This document shows positions 11,783 through 21,900 of a DNA stretch of 64,000 nt, piece by piece. The stretch covers positions 9,794,001 through 9,858,000 of the forward strand of contig CALZFC010000001.1 of the NCBI GenBank assembly GCA_945643635.1, written 5' to 3'. Every line of letters begins with the position of its first letter. Position 1 is the first letter of the stretch. The position numbers and the translations under genes are program-made. Below the pieces are notes generated by a model. The model was not told the DNA's origin. It did no database searches and saw only the letters and a program-made list of their open reading frames with translations. This stretch comes from Allodiplogaster sudhausi. Taxonomy: Eukaryota; Nematoda; Chromadorea; Rhabditida; Diplogasteridae.

Positions 11783-12838
11783 ATGTGGTGACTTCCTGCT
11801 GCTCTCGGCGCTCTCTCCTCCTCCCTCACTCTCCTCTTCGTATGCCTCAAGAAAAGAGAGGTTAGCCTCGCTACCGCTCCTCATTCTTTATCCCATAATG
11901 AATTCACTCTGTTGTACCTCTTCCCATATCCAACTTATCTCTTATATTTGTTTCAGACCAAGCCGGTGTCCAAGAAGGGCGGCTCGTCCAAGACTTCTCA
12001 TTCCCAGCCTGTAAAGGCCAAAAAACCCTCCTCGCACAGCGTGTCCGTCAGAATATTTCGTTCTTTCCTGTATCAAAAATAGTCAATAATCACGTTTTCA
12101 TTTGTTTTCAGGAGCGCGAAGTCGTCGAGGAGCGCTTCGGCGAAATCGGCGAAGCTCTCGCAGGCAAAGAAGGCGTCCGTGGCTTCCGCTTCCTCCAAGT
12201 CGGCCTCTGCCAAGTCCGCCAAGTCGGGAAAACCCGCCAGTGAGGGACAGAAGTAAGCATTCGTAGAATTACGTGCCTTTTGCATTGAAATAGTTCACGT
12301 AGGCCAAATGTAATTTCCTACGCTTATTTTAATCGAAGGTATCTGAAGTCCGCCAAGTCTGGAGGTCCCGGAAACTCCACGGCGCATAGTGCACAGTGCG
12401 GTTTTTTCAATCATTTACAGTAATAATCTCATTTGACGCAATTTTCTTTGCAGGAGTCTCAAGTCGGCCAAGACGGCGACCGCTGGTGGCCCGGCTCCTG
12501 CTCCCACTATTTCCTTTCTTGCGCCGCCTGCGGGCGCCCGCAATGACGATTGCCAGAAGCAACCGAAGATCCTCGGACAGCCTACCGCCGTGAGAAATCT
12601 ATTTAAAAATGAAATGTTTCATGTTCATAATATTTTTTTCCTGAAGGTTGGCATTGCGAGCAAGCCGAAGAAGTCAGCAAAGTCTGGCCGCTCGCAGAAG
12701 TCGGGAAGGTCGCGCAGCCGGAAGAGCCTCTCCAAGACCGGCCCCAACTTCGGCAAATCAAAGACCGCCGCTGGCTCCGTCGCCCTCTCCGGACACTCCC
12801 ATCGCGCTAAGCCACAGGCTGGGTTTCCATCAGAATAG
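11783..12838 (+). CDS. Membrane-anchored Ser/Lys/Ala-rich basic protein (sperm-associated by context), with an in-frame TGA at codon 3
   Basis: Exons 11783-11860, 11957-12042, 12112-12252, 12339-12395, 12454-12589 and 12647-12838 join in phase with good GT-AG borders. The first exon reads ATG TGG TGA and then an open hydrophobic segment (about ALGALSSSLTLLFVC) followed by KKRE, so a membrane anchor is likely if the TGA is an error or recent mutation. The rest is a basic low-complexity protein with repeated SAKS/SKSA motifs and a Pro/Ala stretch (GGPAPAPTISFLAPPAGA), ending AGFPSE before TAG at 12836-12838. Composition recalls sperm chromatin-type basic proteins, but a membrane start would argue against a nuclear role. 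An alternative ATG at 11842 is out of frame with exon 2. It ends only 161 bases before the start of the MSP-domain gene. No family recognised. Confidence 0.55.
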
Positions 12839-12999
12839 ATGAGAATGATAATGGTGTGCATAACAGACATAAAAAGATGGAAATGGTTCGGATTAAATGG
12901 AATGATGCTAGACATTCTCAGGCTGCTCCTCCTGCTGATGGCGCGGCGCCTCCTCTGCCCGCCTCCTAGCCTCTCCTCGTTCCGACTGCCGCCGTCCCC

Positions 13000-13431
13000 A
13001 TGCAGCTCCAGCTCGCGCCCTCCGATCTTCACTTCAAGGCCGCCGGCGGACTCTCGCAGGTCTCCGTCCTCAACACCACCGACAAGCGCCGCGCCATCAA
13101 GGTCTTCATTTGGATTCAGCAGAAATGGCCAATCTCTTCCTTGTCAAAACAGGTGAAGTGCTCGGACAACCAGCTGTACCGCGTGAATCCGGTGCACGCC
13201 TTCGTCGAGCCCTGCGACACTCACCGCATCGACGTCCTCCGCCAGAACGGCGCCGCCAAGATCGACAAGATCGTCGTTTTCGCCGCGGATGTAAGCCGAT
13301 CCATGCTCTTCATTTAATCTGAATACCAATTGCAGGCCACGAAGGAGGACACGGACGCGCGCGCCGTGACTGCGCGTGCCGCGGCGCCCGAGCTCATGGT
13401 CCTGCCGCTCATCGCCAGCGCTGCCGAGTAG
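13000..13431 (+). CDS. Small MSP-domain sperm protein (SSP/MSD type)
   Basis: Exons 13000-13101, 13153-13290 and 13336-13431 join in phase into 111 residues. The MSP domain fills the protein: LAPSDLHFKAAGG at the start, LNTTDKRRAIKVKCSDNQLY and RVNPVHAFVEPC in the middle, KIDKIVVFAAD, then an acidic KEDTDARA stretch and a hydrophobic end (ELMVLPLIASAAE). Length and order match the short one-domain sperm-specific MSP relatives of nematodes, which are distinct from MSP itself; they are thought to act in sperm motility. The ATG at 13000 is preceded by 26 in-frame codons from a good acceptor (ctcag at 12917-12921), broken only by TAG at 12967-12969, so this may be the C-terminal part of a larger protein that includes the basic exons upstream. 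AATAAA follows at 13520-13525. Confidence 0.85.
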
Positions 13432-13519
13432 TCGCCGACTCTCTCCTCATACCGCCTTCCCTTCCCCCTTCTCCCTCAGACCGCCCTTTCCCTTCCCTTC
13501 TCCGCAACCTAGCCCATCG

Positions 13520-13525
13520 AATAAA
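13520..13525 (+). terminator. Polyadenylation signal AATAAA
   Basis: A canonical hexamer 89 bases after the stop of the MSP-domain gene, in a C/T-rich 3' UTR. The same CGAATAAAGGG context recurs 3' of the minus-strand MSP copy. Confidence 0.75.
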
Positions 13526-14193
13526 GGGTCTTAAATAGCTATAGTACCGTAACATTGTTGGGTTTTAAATTAATTGGATTAAATCTATTAATATCATTAA
13601 TCGGAATCATTTTCATGCGGTTTGTCTTACAGATAATGAATTTCGGCTTCATCAAAATAATCTGCAAAAATGTAATAACGTTTCAGAATTTTGCGTTGTT
13701 TTTCTTTCTCTCACTTTCTCCCTGTCACTTTCTCTTTCTCTTTTCGCTCTCTCTTTTTCCTTCACCTCTCTTTCTCTCCCTCTCTTTTCTCTTTCCCTCT
13801 ATTTTCCGTTCCCTAGATTTCTGTCAGAATAGTCTCATCAATTTCGTAGCAAACAATGTAATATGGTGACAGTTCTTGTAGTTGTTGAAAATGTAAACAC
13901 TCTTGTCAACATTATTGCAGTGGCGATGCAGACAAAAAGTCAATTGTTAAATTCTTTCTTTGTTAGGAGTAATCGAACGACTCAGTCGGAGGAACTCTGG
14001 GCGGGGCTGTAATTCCCCTGTAAAAAGCGCTAGAAGATTTATGAAAAGTGTACCATGAACAGGTTAGAACAAGTAAGCTAAATGTATTCTATGTTAATTG
14101 TATTTAGCCAAAGCCAGTTAATTTTTCATCTTTTTTTATTTGTCACGAGCTAATTCATTTCTATCATGCTTACTCGTCTTGCTCGGTTGGCAG
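13526..14193. other. Intergenic, with CT-rich tract near 13700-13810
   Basis: One stretch with an acceptor and donor (about 13966-14012, encoding NRTTQSEELWAG) could be an upstream exon of the next gene, but its phase does not fit the following exon, so I leave it out. Confidence 0.35.
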
Positions 14194-15464
14194 GGAAAGG
14201 AAGCCATCACCGGCTTTTCACCGTCCCCTCCCGCCACTACTCGAACTCCCTCGGGGCATCCGACTCGATCCCAGGACACATCATTGTCAGCATATCAACA
14301 TCATACTTGCTCTCTCTCTCTATCTCTCTCTTTCTCTGTCTCGTTCTCTTTCTGCTGCTCTCTCTCCCTCGCTCTATCTCTCTCTCTCTCTTCTTCGTTC
14401 TCTTCTCTCTTCCACTCCCCTCTCTCAGATGTACACATACGGCATTCGTTGTGAGCGAGATAATTCTGGAATGGGAATCGGAGTGTTCGTGAATGACGAG
14501 CACCCCCTGAATCTCTGCTTCCCTCTTCTGCCCTCTTCTCAGTCGCGCCCTCACCAGGAAGCCGGCTCAAGCGTATTTTAAAGTCACAGAAATATGTTAA
14601 AAGCGATTTAATCTTAAAATATTCGAGGCAGAAGAGACGGCGCTGCAGACTCCGGAAGTATAGGCAATCCGCTTCTCTCTTTGGCGACTCGCCCGCTGGC
14701 CGGAATACAAGTCAGAATTCATTCGTCATTCCATTGTCTACTCTCAATTCAAAGTGATAAAGAAGTGATTGATTAATATGATAAAGGATGTAAATTTGTT
14801 ATCAATGTGCTAAATTGAATGTTCTTGTAAGGAACGAGAAGGTTATCATCCGGACACCCTTCGACCCTCTCATTCACGAGTTCAGCTTCTTCTTGGACGG
14901 TTGGAAACTGACGCGGTCATGCACGTCCCATGTTTTCTCTCTCTCTCTCTCACTTTCGCTCGCTATCTCTGTCTCCCTCTCTCTCCATCTCTATATCTTT
15001 CCCACTCTGTCTCCCTCTCTCTATCGTGCTGCATTTAGGCGATTACGAGCAGTGCAAAAGCCTCCGCGGTCTTTTCCGGCAACTCGAGCGCTTCCGCGAA
15101 GTTTCGGTGGAGAAGGTTGAGGAGGACGACTCATTTTGCTACATGGTTCAAGAATTGTTTCATTTCTGTTCAATATATGTATTTTACATATCTTACAATT
15201 AGCATTAAAATTTTAAGATACATACATATTTATATGTATCATTGTTGTGACTAATAATAACTTTAAAAAAGGCGTTCGGGATGGCAGCGGACGCCGCGGC
15301 CATGGCAGACGAGATGCTCGCGGTCGATCCGAAGAGGCGAAGGGGCTCGTCTTTCATCTTTATTTCTTCTTTCTCTGGTCATGCTACTTCTTTCTCCATA
15401 GCATTCATTGTGATTCAGGACGCCGCAATCGTTTTCGAAGCCTCCTCGAGTACTGATTGATTGA
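14194..15464 (+). CDS. Unrecognised eight-exon protein
   Basis: A chain of exons with matching phases and good splice sites: 14194-14285, 14429-14488, 14543-14572, 14628-14657, 14832-14899, 15039-15145, 15272-15348, 15419-15464 (stop TGA). The start is not established: an ATG at 14166 opens a different frame that looks like a mitochondrial presequence (MLTRLARLAGKGSHHRLF), while the phase-consistent frame starts after the acceptor at 14193. The best-supported part is the C-terminal half, with GC-rich third positions: NEKVIIRTPFDPLIHEFSFF, then DYEQCKSLRGLFRQLERF, an acidic stretch, AADAAAMADEMLAVDPKRRR, and a Ser/Pro end. I do not recognise the family. It lies between a sperm-type gene and a CAP gene on the other strand. 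Exons before 14832 are uncertain. Confidence 0.4.
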
Positions 15465-15853
15465 TGACTCAACTACTGACTTTCGAATCTACTCTCCACA
15501 TCTCTTTGCTCTTTCTCCGCGTCACTCACCCACTCGTGCCTCATGAACCATAAATGCGTGCTGCTAGCATTTCTTGACCAATTTGTTTCGACGTTGGCCC
15601 GACAAACACAAGAGAACAGACGGATGTCTGTTCTCTCATGTTATTTACGCTAGAAGGTATGTATGCACATGCATGCACTCCATCACTTAAAACTCTGCGA
15701 AAACGAGACATAAGTCGCTCCGAAATGGAGTGGTTGCAATGGTAGACTACCATTGGCATGACATTCGAGTAGATCACTTTTTTAACGTCGGTGTCGAATT
15801 AGAATCTGGAAGATGTCTGTTCACGTCTACATATCTGGATTACATTCTCTCTA

Positions 15854-18215
15854 TCAAATCTGTCGAGGAATGACGTTCTTGAAGAACTCAGACGGTGACA
15901 GCACGTTCCCGGGCGGGTCGTACTTTATCACGACGAACGTCTGTAAAGAAGTAAACTTGAAAATTATTTTTTATTCTTTTAAGACAAAGACAGTATCTCG
16001 CCTGAAAGTGAGGCGCGTAGGGACGGCAAGGCGCGCCAGCACCCGACACCAGCCGGGTCGATATGCCTATGCCCATGTGACGCGACGCACGCCACACGAG
16101 CTGCGTGAAGTGTGCCGTTGCTTGAAAGTTCATCATAGCAGAACTTTAAAGGAGATATTCACTCAACTTCAAATGTGCTCCATTTTCGCTCTGTAGAAAA
16201 CGAGACATTGTGCATATTAAAGAAACATCGCTATAATGATAAAATACCGATAAAAATGATCAAATTCTTTGGATGCACACATTTATTGATTTTCGCGATA
16301 TATACAGTACCGCTCAACGCGAGGGGTCAATGCTGCGTCGGCTATAGTGGACGCGGCCAAATGGGCCAAATTAAATATCTCGCTGTAGAAAATTTTTTGA
16401 GACAAATCACTTATCAATGTGAGATTCTGGCAATTTTCTGCACTTATTCCGTTAAAGATTTCCTGAAAATCGTTGAGAATTCGAAAAATGTGTGTTTTAA
16501 TGACATGCAATGAGAAATTTGGTGCGTTGAGATATGATGTTAAGTGAGTAGTGCATTTTTTATCGCTTGGCAAGTTGCCAATTCCAAGGTAAACGAAAGT
16601 CGTCTTGGATTGCTATGATTTATGTTGCCCTAGTTTTTTGCTCTTTTGTGCTTTTCGATTGCTGCTATTTTTGGTTCTATTACGGGCGCCATGGATCACG
16701 CGGGCTATCTGAGAAGGGCAGCCGGTCGAAGGCTCCACTCTTCGACTTCAGCTTTCATTAGATTCGTCACTTCTTCTCCGTTTCATACTTTATGATTTTC
16801 CTTTTCATGCTTACTTACATTTATACCAGCCTTTCGTTTATATAAGAGAACTTGATGCTTTGTGGTTACTCTTGCAGTATTTGCGGCGGGTATCGTCGCT
16901 TTTACTACTTGTTGCTGCTGACCGATTCGTCAAGAGGTTCTCAACAACTTGCAAAATTCCAGGTTCCGTCAATAGCTTTACTGGTTATTTCAAGAGTCGA
17001 TGGACAAGAACAAACAGAACAATTTCAACGAATTATTAGTTAACGTGATATTAATCCTACTTTTACATAGCTATGCCTTTAATAAGCTAACAATAAAATG
17101 GCAAATTATGATTTTGAAAATTCCTTATTAATCGATATATTTTCAACAAAGTTGTCCCCCTTGGCCTCAATTACGCTGTCAATCGCTTTCTGAACGTGGG
17201 AAATGTACTTTTGACACTTTTCTTGAGTTAGCGTCGCCCAAAAAGCCTTGATGGTAGAAGTCAAATTAGTAAGTGAGTGCCCTGGGCAGTGATTCCTGAA
17301 TTTTTGTTTTAACTCATAAAAATTTTTGTTTTGTTTCGAAGAATGGCAGAAAAGATTGCTCGAACTTGTTAAATATTAATTCAGTACCTTACATAGGCCT
17401 TCATCTCCGCCCACAACAACTCAATGACATTCAAGTCCGGTGACTCGGCCGGCCAGTCCATCACCTGCACTCCGAGCTGGTTGAATCGCGCTTGCGTGAA
17501 CCGGCTTACGTGCATGGGCGCGTTATCTTGGATAAGCCTGTACATGTAAGGTTTTTCCCGGATGTTTCAATTGCACCTTTTGATATTTCTCTTATTGCAC
17601 ACCTTACAAATAGATAAAGGGCGAAATACTGAAAATCGAACCGTCCGTTGTATTTCCTCATTCCAAATTGATGAATGCTCTCCTCGAAGATTTCGCAGAA
17701 GCGCTTGCTATCCATTCTTTCCTATAACGGTGAATATAGATTCAAAATTTGATGGATGCTGTAGTTTTCGAAAAGAGTAACCGAGCTGTCGAAGATGAAA
17801 AGAGGTGATGCTCCACGCCAACTTATTCCTCCATAGACATGAACCTTTACTGGGTGCTTTGGCAGCGGAGCTAGTCTTTTGGGATCTTTCCTCCCAGAAA
17901 CCATTCTCATGGATTTGTTGGGGTCTGCCTGCACTCTGCACTCGTCAGTGAAGACACAGTCCACAAACATTTCCCCTTTTAATTTCTTATCCTTACACCA
18001 CTCCAGTCTCTTCCGTTTGTTATCCTCTCGGATGAAGTGGCAGTATTTAGCTGAATGCTTCTTCAGCCCAACTTGTGCGCGCATTCTTTTAACAGTAGAG
18101 AGCGAGAAGGAACATCCCACTTGCTGCTCAAGCTCACTCGATGCCTTCCTTGCTGTCACCGACGGGTCCAACGAGTACATTTTGAGCAGGGCCTACAATT
18201 CAACGAGAGAGAAGC

Positions 18216-18259
<44 letters not shown>

Positions 18260-18692
18260 CATTGGGGGGAGGAGTCATGAGAAGGGGCCAGTTTTACTCT
18301 TACCGTCCTAGCGATCGACTTCTGCAGAGATGTAAACTTGCCACCCCTAGAGCAGGGAGTTTGGCGTGAGGCGTTTCTTGCATTCTGATGATTCGTAGGA
18401 TGGTTTTGTAAGCGATGACCTCTCCTCTGGCTCGCATCTTCCGATCAACTTCCAGTGCAGACGAACATGACGCTCTCATGACAAGAACCCGTGAGGCCAA
18501 CGGATGAACCATTGAAAAGAGGGCTACAAATGAACTATAAAACGCACGAGAAAGGAAACATCATTGTGTCCAGAGATGAGCCCTTGCATAATCATATAAC
18601 CATTCTCTCTCTCTCTCTCTCTCAATCATCCTCTCCCTCTCGATTTTCAGGACTCGAATATGGCCTATCCTTCCTTCCCAGGACTCAGCTTT

Positions 18693-18725
<33 letters not shown>

Positions 18726-18794
18726 AATCATCCTCTCCCTCTCGATTTTCAGGACTCGAATATGGCCTATCCTTCCTTCCCAGGACTCAGCTTT

Positions 18795-18828
<34 letters not shown>

Positions 18829-18904
18829 TTCTCTCAATCATCCTCTCTCTCTCGATTTTCAGGACTCGAATATGGCCTATCCCTCCTTCCCAGGACTCAG
18901 CTTT

Positions 18905-18953
<49 letters not shown>

Positions 18954-21900
18954 TCTCTCTCGCTCTCTGTCCTCGTATCACCAAGGCTAAAAGTTGAATC
19001 CAAAATAAATCGTCTAGAGATGTCCTACGTCTTAGTTGCTTGGGAAAAGAAGCGCAGTTCCGGAATTCAAGAATTCACTGTCTTCGCCAAGGATAAACTC
19101 ATCCATCCCTCTGTTGGATGCACGAATTGGGTGAGCGTATATTTATCAACAACTTCTTATTTCGTAGACAATATTGCATACTTGTTCTCATTGTCAGGTT
19201 GAGTATAGCGACAAAAAGAAGTACAAATGTACAGTCGTTTTCTCTGGTACAGAGAAGGCATGTCAGCGCGAATGTACCAAGAAAGTTTCCACGTCTTCTC
19301 AGAAGAGAAAGAGGTCTAATAGCTTTTTTTAAATCGCGAACTAAATGAAATGATCTCTGTACTAAGGACTTCTATTGGATCTGGTATGATTGTTCCGGCG
19401 GCTGATGACAGCAGCGATTCGGATGACCGGCCCCTCCTCGCTCTTCGCAACTCGCCAAGGCGCTCGCTTATCTCATCGCCAAGTCGATCGCTGATCTCGC
19501 CAACTCTGTCTCCACCACGTGCACTCCTCGGGCCCTCCTCGTCTTCTTCCAATGATGCGCCTTCGTGGCTGCAGAGTCTTAAGGATCACATCGATTCTAC
19601 ATGTTCGAAAGTACGGTAAAACTAGTGAAAAAATGCAAACAAAATCCTTTTTGCAGATGGAGTCACGGATAAATGAGAGAATAAATCAGGTTCGGTGCTA
19701 GAGTGATGGGTGTAGGTTTAGCTATCAAAGTATTTACAGGTAGAGAAAAGTGTGAATGAAAGAGTCGGTATCCTAATGTCTGGAATTTCCACCATTCGCG
19801 TGAATGGTACTGCCACTCGGCTCGCAGCGGAGCAGGCGGAGTCTTCTACTCAACTGTTGCTGGAGCAGAATTCTTCTGCGATTAGGCGTCGAGGCAAGGA
19901 GAAGCTGAGCGATAGGAACTTTATCAATTTAGTGCTTATTTAGACCTGCTGTTCACATTCATGTCAAAGGATGAGGTGACTAGTATTGCTGAACGCGCAA
20001 AGAATGCCTCCGTCTTCGCTCGCTTAGTCGAGACTGCGATTTTTGAAGATGAGCGGGATCGCTACGAGCCACTATTCAAAAGGAAGAACAATTCAAAGCG
20101 CAAATTCATATTTAACGTTCGTAAATTTCGAAGTTACCCTTCCTCCATATTGTCACCACTTCAGGTTCTCCATCACTTCTTTCCGATCAATGAATCTCAA
20201 AAGGCAACGCAGGAGAGGGAGGCAACTCAACTCATCAATGGCTACGCTAGGAAGCAAAAGAGGTCCTTAGTCATAACAGTTTCTAGGAACTTATTTATTT
20301 TGCAAAAGAGATAAATACTTAAGTTATAGAATTGCTTCGCAATCAAATGACGGCGAGCGACCAGACGATGAATCGTCTCACAGAAGCCGCAGCCGTTCCC
20401 GCACCCTCGACCCTTTTGATTTCTCTGAAGATGAGCACTAGAATATAGTAGCTATTATTTATAAACAAAATATTTAAAATCCAACGTAAATTAATATGTT
20501 GTTTAGTAATAATTACATTTTCATCCACTCTTTTGATAACTAGTAAAGGTATTTCGATAAAAGCACGCAGTGTTCACTTAACATGAAGTTGTAAACTATT
20601 GATAGAACCTGGAATTTTTCAAGTTGTTGAGAACCTCTTGTCGAATCGGTCAGGGGGTCGAAGAGTGGAGCCTTCGACCGGCTGCCCTTCTCAGAAAGCC
20701 CGCGTGATCCATGGCGCCCGTAATAGAACCAAAAATAGCAGCAATCTAAAAGCACAAAAGAGCAAAAAACTAGGGCAACATAAATCATAGCAATCCAAGA
20801 CGACTTTCGTTTACCTTGGAATTGGCAACTTGCCAAGCGATAAAAAATGCACTACTCACTTAACATCATATCTCAATATATCCAAATTTCTCATTGCATG
20901 TCATTAAAACACAAATTTTTCGAATTCTCAACGATTTTCAGGAAATCTTTAACGGAATAAGTGCAGAAAATTACCAGAATCTCATATTGATAAGTGATTT
21001 GTCTCAAAAAATTTTCTACAGCGAGATATTTAATTTGGCCCATTTGGCCGCGTCCGCTATAGCCGACGCAGCATTGACCCCTCGCCGTTGAGCGGTACTG
21101 TATATTACCAAGGCTCACAAAAGCCCACTTGAAATAGTTGTAGACGAGATGCTCCTGGTAGAATGATTGCGTGGCGAGACCGGCGAGGGTGCTCGCCGTC
21201 GGAAGCATCAGCGGCGTCGTTATCGTGAAGACGCTCTCACCGTAGCTGAACGCACCTGTTTACTATAGCTTATTGTTTTCCAATTAAGCAGCAACCAATG
21301 AAAAAAAAAGCTGAGGTGCTATTAACCTAGGAAGAAAACGGGGCGAAAGTTGAGCTCAACTTTTTAACAAAAAAGATTGAGGGTGAACTCTGAAAAAAGC
21401 GGATTAGTATGGAAAAGAAGAAAGATGGGCCCAACTTATTCCAAAAAGATCCCAACTTTAAAAAGCGTGCTCAGCCAAAAAGTGGTCAACATAGTGGTCA
21501 ACTCTTTTTCTAACTGCAAGAGTGTGGAAGACGAGAGAGGGAAAAGGAAGCTATAAATCATTGCTCCGTTTGGTCTCTCATTTTTGTGTACTCTCTCGCC
21601 GCGAAAAAAGGTTGACCTTAAAATGCCAGTGAAAATGAGACATCGCGTCTCGATGCCTCCGTTTTCGTCCATTAGTCCCAGCCTCTCACCTCGGCCTATG
21701 AGCATGCTATGGAAAACCCGCCCGACATCGGTTGCTGCCGAACCCTTCGCATGCTTGCTGCACTGAGCCAGTTTAATTACCCAAGTTTGAGGTATGCGTT
21801 GAAAGCTTAGAAGAAAACTCGACACGATTGTATTGAAAGTTAAACTCAACTCTGAAAAAAGTTCCAGACAAAAGAGTCGAGCTCAGCTTTTTTTCTTCCT

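Larger units (their letters stand above)
16305..21100. mobile_element. Tc1/mariner-type DNA transposon, 4.8 kb, carrying an additional cargo gene
   Basis: The element starts CAGTACCGCTCAACG at 16305 and ends with the inverse CGTTGAGCGGTACTG at 21100, with TA on both sides, as Tc1-family elements use. Terminal inverted repeats run about 500 bases. Inside are a D34E transposase on the minus strand (17106 to about 18512) and an unrelated multi-exon gene on the plus strand (19020-20441). Classic Tc1 elements are 1.3-1.7 kb with one gene, so size and content are unusual. Excision would leave the host CAP intron intact: its donor GTAATA lies just outside the right end. Confidence 0.85.
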
